Below are positions 53,371-64,000 of a stretch of 64,000 nucleotides of DNA, in pieces (positions within the stretch are counted from its first letter, which is position 1; each line of letters opens with the position of its first letter). This DNA is from Ashinkailepas kermadecensis (lineage: Eukaryota > Arthropoda > Thecostraca > Neolepadidae): contig JAOTOM010002891.1 in NCBI GenBank assembly GCA_034440615.1, forward strand, positions 58,780 to 122,779. The letters are read 5' to 3'. The position numbers were made by a program, and so were the translations under genes. The notes beneath the pieces are model-generated. The model saw only the letters and a list, made by a program, of their open reading frames with translations, did not search any database and was not told the DNA's origin.

Positions 53371-53685
53371 ATATGGATGCCCCGAGAGCGCACTGATCAT
53401 GGTGTTTCTCTCACAATATGGACGCCCCGATAGCGCACTGATCATGGTGTTTCTCTCACAATATGGACGCCCCGATAGCGCACTGATCATGGTGTTTCTC
53501 TCACAATATGGACGCCCCGAGAGCGCACTGATCATGGTGTTTCTCTCACAATATGGATGCCCCGAGAGCGCACTGATCATGGCGTTTCTCTCACAATATG
53601 GATGCCCCGAGAGCGCACTGATCATGGTGTTTCTCTCACAATATGGACGCCCCGATAGCGCACTGATCATGGTGTTTCTCTCACA
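53371..53685. repeat. 45-bp minisatellite, seven copies
   Basis: Seven units of exactly 45 bp from 53371, each ATATGGACGCCCCGATAGCG then CACTGATCATGGTGTTTCTC then TCACA, with GAT/GAC and GATAG/GAGAG variants. Open on both strands with 15-residue repeats (MVFLSQYGRPDSALI; ERNTMISALSGRPYC), but without domain or gene context. Confidence 0.95.
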
Positions 53686-54330
53686 ACCTGCGACGTTTCC
53701 AAGTTTACTTTCGAATGCTTGCTTGTGGCTCCTGCGGGAACATTTGGTGTGAGGGAATAGCAACATAAAGCCTTTCAATTTGAAACATTACATTTATTTT
53801 CCCTCCACTAAATCAGAAAACAATACGAGACGTGCATGTTCACTGGGTTCATTATGACAAGTTGGTTGATCGATAATGGAATGATAGAACTTAAAATAAT
53901 TTATATATTCATGTATTTTCTCCCATAATACTTCGTTAATCTTTCCTAATCGGTATCGATTCCGATTAAAAAAAAAGTTATTTAGAAATATCTGCATAAA
54001 AAGCACCACAACCACGATTCTACCGTCATGTAGTTAATCATTTGAAATGACACATGTTATGAAATAAGACACCAATAGTTCAATCTGCATTGTCCCATTA
54101 TTACTGCATCGATTTGTGCGGCCAGCCTACGGCTAACTTTGCCATACGACTCACGCTCAAAACCTCTGGATTACAATTGTGATGGCTTGCTGACTGAGTA
54201 TTTCGGAGTGAGCATTCCGACAAACGTTTATAGGAATACATGAACAAATATAATGCTAAGTGAAGAATGGAGAAGTTCAAACGCTGTGTCAACAATGAAG
54301 CTATTACGATTTCAAAAATGTGGCGGCAAG
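53686..54330. other. Stretch without recognised gene
   Basis: AT-rich spacer between two minisatellites. No gene or repeat recognised. Confidence 0.5.
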
Positions 54331-55053
54331 ATGATGGCATCGTGACGCCTTCTGATGTCTGATCAGCTACCATCGGCACGCTGATGGTATGGTGACGCCG
54401 TCTGATGTTTGATCAGCTACCATCGGCGAGCTGATGGTATGGTGACGCCGTCTGATGTCTGATCAGCTACCATCGGCAAGCTGATGGTATCGTGACGCCT
54501 TCTGATGTCTGATCAGCTACCATCGGCGAGCTGATGGTATCGTGACGCCGTCTGATGTCTGATCAGCTACCATCGGCAAGCTGATGGTATCGTGACGCCT
54601 TCTGATGTCTGATCAGCTACCATCGGCGAGCTGGTGGTATGGTGACGCCGTCTGATGTCTGATCAGCTACCATCGGCGAGCTGATGGTATGGTGATGCCG
54701 TCTGATGACTGATCAGCTACCATCGGCAAGCTGATGGTATGGTGACGCCGTCTGATGTCTGATCAGCTACCATCGGCAAGCTGATGGTACCGTGACGCCG
54801 TCTGATGTCTGATCAGCTACCATCGGCGAGCTGATGGTATGGTGACGCCGTCTGATGTCTGATCAGCTACCATCGGCAAGCTGATGGTATCGTGACGCCG
54901 TCTGATGTCTGATCAGCTACCATCGGCGAGCTGATGGTATGGTGACGCCGTCTGATGTCTGATCAGCTACCATCGGCGAGCTGATGGTATGGTGACGCCG
55001 TCTGATGACTGATCAGCTACCATCGGCGAGCTGATGGTATGGTGACGCCGTCT
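54331..55053. repeat. 50-bp minisatellite, about 14.5 copies
   Basis: The unit CTGATGGTATGGTGACGCCG then TCTGATGTCTGATCAGCTAC then CATCGGCGAG repeats with a period of 50 from 54331. Two alternating variants (GCAAG/GCGAG and CGCCT/CGCCG) suggest growth by multi-unit blocks. Each unit has a partial dyad (CTGATGGTA with TACCATCGG). Not in a coding register. Confidence 0.95.
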
Positions 55054-55840
55054 CAGGCACGAGCTTGTCGCTGCACTTCTACCAGACTGCGATGGCGTTG
55101 CTGGCGCAGCGACGCCAATGGGTCTAATGGTTCCCTGCAGGCGAATTGGCTCTGTACAAAACTTCTGCACCAAGTTGATATGGGCTTGAGTAACTTTCGA
55201 ACATAATCAGAGCAAGTTTACCTTGATGATTATCGGATAGACAAAATTCACAGTTTCAGTCGGTGAAGTTTGTCAGCTAATTATAACAAGGAAGAATATC
55301 CGATCAGCTACTGACATAGAACGCCAGGTGTGGTTCACATACCTACATTAACTGACTGTAACAATATCGATCCTTTCGACGAAAATGTGTACAAAATGGG
55401 TCATTACTCGAGCCGATTTAGTGTGTACACTACATTAGCGATTTAGTGTGTACACTCGAGCCGATTTAGTGTGTACACTGTACAGCCGATAAAATGTGTA
55501 CAAAGCCGATTTAGTTTCCATATAAATGAGATTCGGGCGTTGAAGTGCATATAAATTGTATTAAATATGATGGCTTGCTCTTGTGCACGATCTGAATTAT
55601 ATTATTTTCGCACTTCGGCATAGTTCGTCCAAATGTAATATGAGTGCTCAGGAATGTTGCGGAAGATCTCAATTGTGGAAGCGCCTTCGATTTCGGCATA
55701 TGTGCATCGCAAAAGAAGGAATTAGCTTCAGCCAACATTGGCTACGATCTTACCGACATCAGGCACATCTGCCCAATATGAGGTACATATATTAGATTTC
55801 GATACACTATGCTCAATTGTCGAATGAGCATAGGTATCAC
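55054..55840. other. Unassigned, with short GTGTACAC repeats
   Basis: No gene. At 55405-55512 the phrase GCCGATTTAGTGTGTACAC is repeated about four times with irregular spacing. Confidence 0.55.
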
Positions 55841-55844
55841 GCTG

Positions 55845-56050
55845 TGGCACGGTGGGTCACGGTGTCATAAGTGTCACGCTGTGTCACGATATCATAGTTA
55901 TCACGCTGTGTCACGGTGCAGGTATCATGCTATGTCACGGTGTATTAGGTGTCACGCTGTGTCACGGTGTGTCACGGTGTCATACTTGTCACGGTGTCTT
56001 AGGTGTCACGCTGTATCACGATGGCTTAGGTGTCACGTTGTGGCACGATT
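55845..56050. repeat. TGTCACG repeat, 23-33 bp units
   Basis: GTGTCACGCTGTGTCACGGT and variants recur about eight times. The phrase TTAGGTGTCACGCTGT marks several unit starts. Confidence 0.9.
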
Positions 56051-56304
56051 ATTTTCGCCTCAGGGCTGCTCAGTTGCGGCCGCATACAACTATTCAGCGC
56101 AGAACTCCACATCGCCTGGTCCCAGCCACGCAGTCGTCGGACCTCGAGTCACGCAGACCACGTGGCATGGCAATGTAGCCACGTCGCCTGGTGATGTAGC
56201 CACGTGACCGGTGGTTGGCTGGCTGGCCCTTGGTGGATGTCGAATGAACTGTCTCCGGTTACAAGGTTCCGCCACGAAGCCTTTTCTTTCGGGGGGGCAT
56301 TCAT

Positions 56305-56795
56305 AATGTCCACAGGTCAGTGTCCACAGCTCACAGTGTCCACAAATTCATAATGTCCACAGCTAATAGTGTCCACAGGTCACAATGTCCACATGTTCAT
56401 AACTTCCACAGCTCACAATGTCCACAGTTCATAATGTCCACAGTTCATAATGTCCACAGGTCATAACGTCCACAGCTCGCACTGTCCACAGGTCACAATG
56501 TCCACAGCTCACAGTGTCCACAGCTCGTAAGTACCACAAGCTCATGACGTCCACAAGTTCATAATGTCCACGAGCTCGAGCTCATAATGTCCACACGTTC
56601 ATTATTTTCGCAGTTCATAACGTCCACAGCTCATAATGTCCACAGCTCATATTGTCCACAGCTTATAATATCCACAGCTCACAACTTCCACAGCTCGTAA
56701 TGTCCACAGCTCGTAATGTCCACAGGTCACAATGCCCACAAGTTCATAATGTCCACAGTTCATAACGTCCACAGGTCACAATGTCCACACCGTTC
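56305..56795. repeat. 16-bp TGTCCACA minisatellite, about thirty copies
   Basis: The unit ATAATGTCCACAGCTC and variants (AGGTC, AGTTC, CGTCC) at roughly 16-17 bp spacing. Copies differ in the 3' half, but TCCACA is almost invariant. Confidence 0.95.
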
Positions 56796-57811
56796 CCGCG
56801 AAAATATGCTACGTAAAATCATGTTCGACCTTATCGCATTTGACGGCGCGACAAACGGGAAGACCAGAGGTGAAACCTCTGGTTCACCCCTTGTTAACAG
56901 ATGGCAGGTCGATCAATTCGCGCGAGATGCTGCAGGACGATGAATTCATTCAAGATGTTTCTCGTAATCCGAGTTGGATATTGGCTTGAGTTTTATTTTG
57001 AGCCTGACGTTTCTTAGTCAATATCGATGCATAGTAGGTAAATGCACCTACTCTTGTGGCTAAATTCTTAAATGCAATGGGATCTAGTCTTAACCCTCGC
57101 ATTGGTGACGTCCCAATCCTCCTTCGTATTGGTGGCGGGTTCTAGAAACCAACCCGCTAACTTCTTGTTTCTGATCCGAATGACATGTAATTTGGTGGAC
57201 GCAATCGATGCATTGGGACTTGCTCACGCTAAAAATTGTAAGACATAATTATAGTTATTATAGTTATACCTCACATAATTAAAGTTATTGTGATATTTTG
57301 GTCGGCTGCCCGGCACAACCGACGATTTTCCACATCCGGCAATCGGCCCGGCCGCCCGGGGGCCCGGTCGTAAAATGTTTACCAGCTCCGCTTTACACTG
57401 TCCCCACACCACTACCCGATGACATTTCGGGGAGAAAGTTGCATGCGCAGATAGCCCCAAGTTTTGTGATGCCCACGGTTCCTTCGGATTTTCCCCATCG
57501 CAAATAATTTGGTTGCAATCGTTGATGCCCGCAACCCTTACCAGACGACATTTTTCGCCGGCAGTTTGCGCTTCAAGCTGGGAGCCGGCCTGACCACCCG
57601 TTCCCACGAGTTTCGCCAGCCGTTGATAAAACGATGGGGTGCGCGCGCTTTCTCGGCGGTGACACCTCCGCGGGACAGATTCTGTAAATATAAATATTCG
57701 GGAGCAGGAAAATGAATTCCACTAAAATGGGCATAGCCGCCGAACCATGTGACCGATTGACATGAAACCAACGCCAATTTTGTTGTCTTACCGCAGCGGA
57801 GCAAGGGCCGA
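56796..57811. other. Unassigned sequence up to a LINE junction
   Basis: No supported gene. It includes an eight-base hairpin CCAGAGGT-GAA-ACCTCTGG (56865-56883) and a GC-rich patch at 57.33-57.66 kb. The LINE copy begins abruptly at about 57812. Confidence 0.4.
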
Positions 57812-59637
57812 AGTCGCTTGTACCACTAACCATTTTTGTAACCCTCTTTTGCACTCTCTCTAAAAGCCAACAATCTTTTTCATAGTTAGGGGACCAAGCA
57901 TGGACACATTATTCCAAATGCGGCCTGAAATAGGCACAGTAAAGCTTCCTGATGATTTCTTCACTTGTGTACGATACATTCCTATTTATTGCCCCAAGCC
58001 TTCTTAGTGCTCTTTTCCTAGCTTCTTTAGTCTGCTCTGATGCCTCCAATTTTGTGCGCAAAATAACACCTAAATCCTTCTCCTGTTGAGTCACAGCTAG
58101 TACTTGGCCACCCATCAAGTATGGATCCCTGATATGCTGTCTACCTACATGTATTATTTTACACTTATCAAAGTTAAATTTCATTTGTCACCTTTCAGAC
58201 CACTTCACCAGCTCATCCAAGTCCCTCTGTAGTGAGGCCATCATTTTGCCCTGTGATTGCCCTAAAGACCTTCAAATCATCGGCAAATTTCAAAACCATA
58301 CTGCTTAGGCCACTTTCGATGTTATTTACAAATATAATGAACGATAGTGGTCCCAGTACTAACCCCTGGGGGACTCCACTTAGGACGTCTTGCCATGATG
58401 ACTTTGTACCATTTAGCATCACTCTCTGCTGCCTGTCTGAAAGCCATAACTCTATCCATTTTAGAAGGCTACCTGCTATACCATGGACCGGAAACTGCAT
58501 ATTAACCGTTTATGGGGCACCTTATCAAAGGCCTTACTGAAATCAAGACATGCTACATCAACCTGATGTCATCGATCAAACTGGTCTGTAGCAAAATTAA
58601 AGAAGTCCAAGATATTTGTGAGACATGATCGACCTTTTCTAAACTCATGCTGATAATCTTGAATCAATCGGTTTCCCTCCAGAAAAGTAACTATTATATC
58701 CTTGATAATTGATTCAAGTATCTTGCAGCCTATCGATGTGGGACTTACGGGTCTATAGTTCTCAACTTTCCCTCTTTCGCCTTCCTGGAAAATTGGAACT
58801 ACATTTGCCATTTTCCAATCTTCTGGAATTTCATTTTGTGAAACTGATCTACAAAATATTACACTAAGTGGAATTGCCAGTTCCTTTTCAGGTTCACGCA
58901 GTAGCCTAGCATAAATTTCAGCAGGTCCTGCTGCATTGTTTGACTTTATTTTCCTGATATGATTGAGAACAACATCACTATCAATCAAGTCAACATCACT
59001 TATCCTATCCCCTGTCACTGACCCATGATCTACGGCTGGCAGATTGGTCATATCTTTCACTGTAAATACTGATTTAAACTGTTTGCTCAGCTTCTCAACC
59101 ATCTCGACATCCTCACTCAATATAGTGTCGTTCACCTCCAGTGGACCCACTGTGCTAGTAACTTTACTCAGCTTGTAAAAATTAAAGAACTTTTTGCTAT
59201 CTCCATTACAGTTTCTAGCCAAGTCCAATTCTTTTGCTCGCTTTTCTGCTCTGGTTTTCTGCTTTACAGCATCTCTAGCTTTTTGATACCTCCTTATATT
59301 CATGATAGTTGAAGCTTCCTTCAACATTCTAAATGCATCCTTCTTAGCCTTAATTGCTCTTTTCAAATCTGGTGTAAGCGATGCCGGCTTTCCTACTTGT
59401 ATTTTGTGCCTTTGCTTTTGGGGCACATGTCTCATCTGAGCTTCCCTTAAGTAAGACTTGAATTTTTCCCACATTTCGCAGGCATTCAAATTGCATAATT
59501 TTTATTCCCATCTAATGTAACCTAAAGTCACTCTTATGCTATCAAAGTCTGCCCTGTTAAAGTTTGGAACCTTTGTTAGATTATTCTTAATTTTACCTGC
59601 TACATGTGCTTTAAATCTCATCTCAGGAGGGACGCAG
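57812..59637 (-). mobile_element. CR1-like LINE (family B), longest ORF2 piece
   Basis: Minus-strand copy from about 59637 (RFKAHVAGKIKNNLTKVPNF, then NRADFDSIRVTL) to an abrupt end in LERVQKRVTKMV at 57812. It therefore lacks the endonuclease and the C-terminus. It covers a longer stretch of the endonuclease-RT linker than any other copy and retains long open frames. Confidence 0.9.
57909..59489 (-). pseudogene. LINE ORF2 linker and reverse transcriptase
   Basis: The 306-codon frame from 59489 runs from the linker (MNACEMWEKFKSYLREAQMR) through KSNNAAGPAEIYARLL, EIPEDWKMANVVPIF and YRPVSPTSIGCKIL to a TGA after ATDQFDR at 58569. The same frame then gives motif A LDFSKAFDKVPHKRLI. A one-base deletion near 58500 leads to the next frame with VPQGLVLGPLSF (motif B) and FADDLKVF (motif C, both Asp kept). 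A shift near 58215 leads to KCKIIHVGRQ, KDLGVILRTK and FRPHLE (thumb). In motif 1, PDGI of the sister copy is PAEI here. Few disabling changes, but the ends are missing. Confidence 0.88.
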
Positions 59638-59812
59638 CCCCTCCTGATGGGATTCAACCATTCCGGCTTTGGCCTACTACACCCTAATGCCCAGTTGGCA
59701 TCAGTGCTACGGGCTCATCAAAACAATAACCAGGACAAGACCGACCCGTTGATATTGAGCCTGTGCCCAGCCAGGGCTCTTTTATGTTCATAATGGGGCG
59801 CATGCCCGTTCC

Positions 59813-59816
<4 letters not shown>

Positions 59817-59911
<95 letters not shown>

Positions 59912-59949
59912 ACCCATATATATATATACATAACCCATATATATATATA

Positions 59950-60044
<95 letters not shown>
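59817..60044. repeat. TA microsatellite, about 230 bp
   Basis: Nearly pure alternating TA with two interruptions (TATACATAACCCATATA, 59904-59942). It can extrude as cruciform DNA and is a likely assembly weak point. Confidence 0.98.
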
Positions 60045-60048
<4 letters not shown>

Positions 60049-60124
60049 AGGAAATATATGAAGCCAGTGATTGTTTGAATGCAGGCTACCATTAGCTTTC
60101 TTTGTATAATAATACGGAAATGAA

Positions 60125-60400
60125 CAACATTAATAACAAATAGAAAGTATGCAATTAGAGGTCATCAATTTATACTTAAAGTTAACCATAGCAGGACAAG
60201 GTCAAGACAGTAATTCTCCACCAACAGGGTAGTTGAACATTTGAATCAGCTATCAAACTCCATTGTAAGTAGCAGCACCCTGGACATCTTTAAAAACAGC
60301 TCAGGCAAGCATTATAAGGATTAGAGAGGTTCATTTTCAGCATTCCTGGGAAAGCTAATTGACAAATTTGGTCATTAACTAGTTAATTGTGTCCACAGAG
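60125..60400 (+). mobile_element. CR1-like LINE (family B) C-terminus and 3' UTR
   Basis: The plus strand reads [15 protein letters not shown], then (frame break) VVEHLNQLSNSIVSSSTLDI. It is the same family and orientation as 20.6-21.9 kb and opposite to the copy at 57.8 kb. Confidence 0.75.
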
Positions 60401-61852
60401 TGCAACCAAGAAGGGCCCCTGCCAGTGGCAGCGGAACGACCTCAGTTAAGAGGGGGGGGGGGCACCTCAATTTATTCTCAAAATGTATTGGAGGGTCGGT
60501 CATATGACCTAATCTACGCAAACACGTGATATACAGATTATATCCACTTCATTCTGCACTCATGACGTCCACACACTTGATGATTCTTTTCGCAAATATT
60601 CTTTCATCCCAACTACGGTGCATCCAGATCCCACCTTTTGACGGGAGAAGGAGCTGCAACTTCTTACGCAGGTGTGGAGTGCGGAATGGTCGGGAACCAA
60701 TTTTCCGTTTTCAGCAATGTATAAATATTTCAAGATCATATATAACGTACTTTATGGACCGGCCTTCGGCCTTCGAAGTTGATGCCTTCGAGCAGCATGC
60801 GTGCTCTGGTGGATACAGAACGCCGGTCCTGTTGTGATATAGCGACTGCCAGGCGCACTGGGTTCCAGGTTCAGCATATCATGCAGGTCCGATAGCTACG
60901 GGAGGCGTACTTTTTCCCGATAAGGAGCATGGCCACTGTGTCAGATAATTTGACGCGGAACGTACAATATCACGTCAGAACACTCATCATAAATGCTTAC
61001 TCTTCTTGGATTTGGCCACTTAAATCATGCAGCTCCATCCAAAGTTGCGTTATTTTTCGTCATTTCTTGTTAACACTTCATCAGAGACAACAAAAGTAGC
61101 GCAGCTTTATATATAACGTGACTGGCGCGCGAATTTATACCCCGAATCATAACGTCTATTGCATTATTTGGGCCAATTGGATCTAATGAGCTAATACTTA
61201 AAGTGGCGCAAGTACAAGTACGAGCTATCGAGTGGTACCATTATTTCCTCAGTCATGTACTCGCCGCAACATCTCTGCAAAGTTTGTTTAGGACGTTAAA
61301 GTTAACAGGTGATTTCGATGTGCATTTAAAAAGCACATCATGTAATTTTTACTAGGCTTGTTCTTGATTCCGATCGGAGTATGAATTGACTCAGAAATCA
61401 GCCAAAATTTGGCGGCTTTATGGTGAAGTCAACTCACTTGAAAAATTGTTGGAGTCGGAGTAGGAGTAGTTGAGTCGCCAATCGTAACCAGAGTCTTGAT
61501 GGGTTTGACTGGGAACAAAATACCTGATTTGAACAATAATTATAGGTTTTCAACTTTCGAATAAAAAACATCGTTGCAATACCTCTTCAAATACATGGCA
61601 CTATATGCAAGGCACATGAGCATCGACCTGCTGTGGAAAGTGTCAGCCACTGTCAGGGTTGGTTATTTGATATAGTAATTTAATTCGGTCAGTTGTTTTA
61701 CAGCTTGCTAACCAACATGAAATTCAAGTTAATTCCGCAATTTTGAGACCTAGTTCGGTCGCATCCGCATTGCGCAGCAGTTTGGATGATCGAGATGGTT
61801 TTAATACGGCGAAGAATGTCTCTAAGATGTTCCTGGGGTTTAGACATGTTGT
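60401..61852. other. Mostly unassigned sequence
   Basis: No supported gene; the 103-codon frame at 60526-60837 has no recognised domain. GGAGTCGGAGTAGGAGTAG words occur at 61452-61500. CAGTGGCAGCGGAACGACCTC followed by a G run at 60423-60465 resembles a transposon terminus. Confidence 0.4.
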
Positions 61853-61941
61853 GCACATAATAAAACACGACCTTCAATATATCAGGAGGTACTGAGTTCG
61901 AATGCAAGAACAATGACACACGTTATATTATAGTACTCAAC

Positions 61942-61965
61942 GTTTCGGCCAGTGGCCAGCGTCAG
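61942..61965 (-). ncRNA. Hammerhead-like core, left arm
   Basis: The minus strand reads CTGACGCTGGCCACTGGCCGAAAC: CUGANG then a perfect GGCC-ACU-GGCC stem then GAAAC. The A9 position is C and there is one extra U before the stem, so self-cleavage is doubtful. Probably a relic. Confidence 0.3.
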
Positions 61966-63104
61966 GAGCAGGGGGGGGGGGGGTGAATTCCGGCTGTATA
62001 ACACAAGCAAAAGTGGGGCACATTGGCCCATACTTGTGACGTCAGACGGCGTACAGTGTGTAGAACTATAGCAACCGATCTCAACGACGTAAACTAACTC
62101 GCAGCCTGGCTGACATGATAGTGCGGAGCGGTGGCGGATGTGATTATTACAGTTAAAAGTCTCGCAAATTGCGCAACATCCGGCGATATCAACGCATTCC
62201 TTTCTTTTTGTATTTGCATTCCGAACGTCCGCTGGGACTTTATCTATTTTATTTATGACTTCACCTATTACCATAACAATGCTCCATAATGGTAACCACA
62301 GACAATGCTGAATCGCAACCTCGGATAGTCAGCACATATGCAAGCCGGATGATGTCACCCAGTGCTTTTTGGGCACTAATGTCTCGCACCCCTTTTTGGA
62401 GCGGAATATTCTATCTTGTTTATATAACCTTGGTCAGGAGTGATGTTTAAAAAAAATTAAAACGGCAAAGCCCGTGACAACATACACGTGGAATATAGAA
62501 AAGCCTCCTCAGTGCTACAGACAATCACAAAAACTCACAACGAACCACAAATAGTAAACATTATCCACCGGCACACCTCTAAATCAAAACAGATAACCTA
62601 CTCTAAATCACACTGTAAACAAGCTGTAACCGGAAACAAAGCCATGCGTTTAGTACTAAATCCTCTCTGAGGGATTAGTACCAGGTTATCTGATTGTTAA
62701 GGTGGCATGAGGAAATATTGGCCTAAATATATTTCCGGCTCATACTTTCTCAGCGATAATTTAGTACTAGACACCCAGCAATGCTTCCGGCTCATTTACG
62801 AGTAGGTTATCTGATTACATAGGTACCCTGAGGAAATATGGGCTTTAAAATAGATTTGACTCACTCTCCCTCAGAGAGGATTTAATACTGAACGCCTGGC
62901 TTTGTTTCCGGTTCCAGCTTTTTCCAGTACGATTTAGAGTAGGTTATCTGCTTTGACTTAATGGTGTGCCGGTGGATAATACTTCCCTATTTGTGGTTGG
63001 TTGTGAGTTTTTGTGAGTGTCTGCAGCACTGAGGATACTTTTCTGTACTTCACGTGTATTTTGTCACGGGTTTTGCCGTTATCCATTTTTTTAGAGCATC
63101 ACTC

Positions 63105-63128
63105 CTGACGCTGGCAACTGTCCGAAAC
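63105..63128 (+). ncRNA. Hammerhead-like core, right arm
   Basis: CTGACGCTGGCAACTGTCCGAAAC, the inverted partner of the motif at 61942-61965. Two substitutions weaken stem II, consistent with loss of selection. Confidence 0.25.
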
Positions 63129-63225
63129 GTTGAGTACTATAATATAACCTGTGTCATTGTTCTTGCATTCAAACTCAGTACCTCCTGGTGTATTGAAGGT
63201 CATGTTTTATTCTGTGCACACTATG

Positions 63226-64000
63226 AGATTGCTTTATCTTTATTATTCCTTCCTGCTGCAATCAGTCCTCTAAATGGTTAGCAAGTGCTTAAAGGTGAAT
63301 GATGCCTTTATTATGTGGAATATGCTTTCAGCTTTCACTGCAATTAATAATACATTTATGGAATTTCTGACGTGCGAAGAAATGGAATGTGCCCACTGCA
63401 TAACCATAGCACTTCACTTCGTGCGTATATTTATGGCTGGAGTCGAACCCGGAATATGGCATAATTTTCAGGATTCGGAGTCGGAGTCTAATCTGACCAT
63501 TTTTGGGCAGCCGGAGTTAGGCATGGAGTCCACCAAACTTGTAAAAGTTGCCCTTAGGTGGAATGGAATCGGAATAGACTCCACTTCTTGTGATTCAGAG
63601 TCTAAGTCAACTCCGCTCAATTGAAGTGAATGAGAAGTTTGCTTCGGACTTATACGGCGAACATTCATTTCTTTTGAAGTTTTTCAGCACCGGATAGTAG
63701 CAGTAAAGTAGTAAAAATATATACCCTTGCAATCAGCTTTGCGATCGGGCTGGGCTGAACCGGGTAGCTCAAGTTTAACTTTACCATATTTCAAGTAAGG
63801 CTTCCTCGCTTTGTGGTCTTACTCGCAACAATCATGAAGAACCCCTTCATAAAAGATTGGCCCGCTTCCTTCAAAGCATATTATGCAGGCCTTGCCTTAA
63901 GATTAACTGGGTAGCGCGATACGAAACAAACAACTGTTTGGAACTCCATTGACTCCAATTGTGGCCTGCCTGTCATGCCGCAAAATATGAGAGATATTTT
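63226..64000. other. Unassigned sequence with GGAGTCGGAGTC words
   Basis: No supported gene. GATTCGGAGTCGGAGTCTAA and similar words at 63471-63615 form a degenerate simple repeat like those at 22.2 and 61.4 kb. A 116-codon frame through it is compositional. Confidence 0.45.

Larger units (their letters stand above)
61853..63225. mobile_element. Compound inverted-repeat element, possible Penelope-like
   Basis: Outer arms 61853-61972 and 63100-63225 (inverted) share CTTCAATA, AGGAGGTACTGAGTT, ATGCAAGAACAATGACACA and TATTATAGTACTCAACGTTTCGG. Inner arms 62437-62672 and 62868-63108 share TATCCACCGGCACACC, GATAACCTACTCTAAATC, GGAAACAAAGCCA and AAATCCTCTCTGAGGGA. The left side has about 460 extra bp (61973-62430). 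The centre repeats its own motifs directly (AGGTTATCTG at 62679, 62811 and 62941). A 130-codon minus-strand frame at 61882-62274 contains CELVYVVEIGCY, weakly like a GIY-YIG start. Hammerhead-like GAAAC motifs in both arms support a Penelope-like origin. Confidence 0.75.

Noticed and set aside
53368..53778. 136-residue repeat protein
   Set aside because: Same reasoning: 45-bp units keep both strands open.
54331..55053. CRISPR-like array
   Set aside because: Units are contiguous 50-bp repeats without unique spacers, in eukaryotic DNA. It is a minisatellite.
63274..63624. 116-residue ORF rich in Glu and Ser
   Set aside because: Half of it is the degenerate GGAGTC simple repeat.

Overview
This 64 kb window looks like metazoan, most likely arthropod, nuclear DNA made almost entirely of decayed transposable elements and tandem repeats. 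I found no intact host gene. Evidence for eukaryotic DNA: reverse-transcriptase, endonuclease and esterase ORFs of CR1/Jockey-type non-LTR retrotransposons, a Harbinger transposase fragment, long TA and TCTG microsatellites, GGTTAG-rich patches (47.4-47.7 kb) and no bacterial gene organisation. A chelicerate such as a tick is my best guess, from the style of the Jockey-like ORF1 at 28.6-29.9 kb and of a SWIM zinc-finger fragment at 48.5 kb. That is recollection of family style, not a search.

Layout. 0-13 kb: a graveyard of CR1-like LINE pieces on both strands (ORF1 with an SGNH-esterase signature, endonuclease, RT, C-terminus and 3' UTR), plus a dead Harbinger transposase at 3.5-4.1 kb. Two LINE 3' ends face each other tail to tail at 9.8-12.9 kb; one holds a nested tRNA-derived SINE with a 13-bp target duplication. 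13.6-17.3 kb: two foldback elements, the larger with about 0.9-kb inverted arms and two further hairpins inside. 19.7-22 kb: a LINE split by a 276-bp insertion and by a 903-bp element flanked by TTAA. 22-28.4 kb: more unique sequence with a possible orphan exon (22.9 kb), two more foldbacks and an old 177-bp satellite. 28.6-29.9 kb: 5' end of a Jockey-like LINE. 30-35.2 kb: blocks of a very degenerate 21-22 bp repeat interrupted by a CR1 copy with a recognisable RT core. 36.8-38.9 kb: a 1.14-kb tandem duplication. 40.2-42 kb: RT/RNase H LINE remains. 42-43.9 kb: an inverted-repeat element with TGTCGG-rich ends and coding-like inner segments. 47.8-48.3 kb: an exact 223-bp tandem duplication, followed by the SWIM fragment. 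49.4-56.8 kb: a cluster of about nine unrelated minisatellites. 57.8-60.4 kb: the longest LINE ORF and a 230-bp TA tract. 61.9-63.2 kb: a compound inverted repeat carrying hammerhead-like GAAAC motifs that suggest a Penelope-like element.

The genes form no pathway. The interest lies in the structure: nested insertions that can be ordered in time, several foldback elements, and dense minisatellites. Family names come from visible motifs. All copy boundaries are by eye and may be off by tens of bases.
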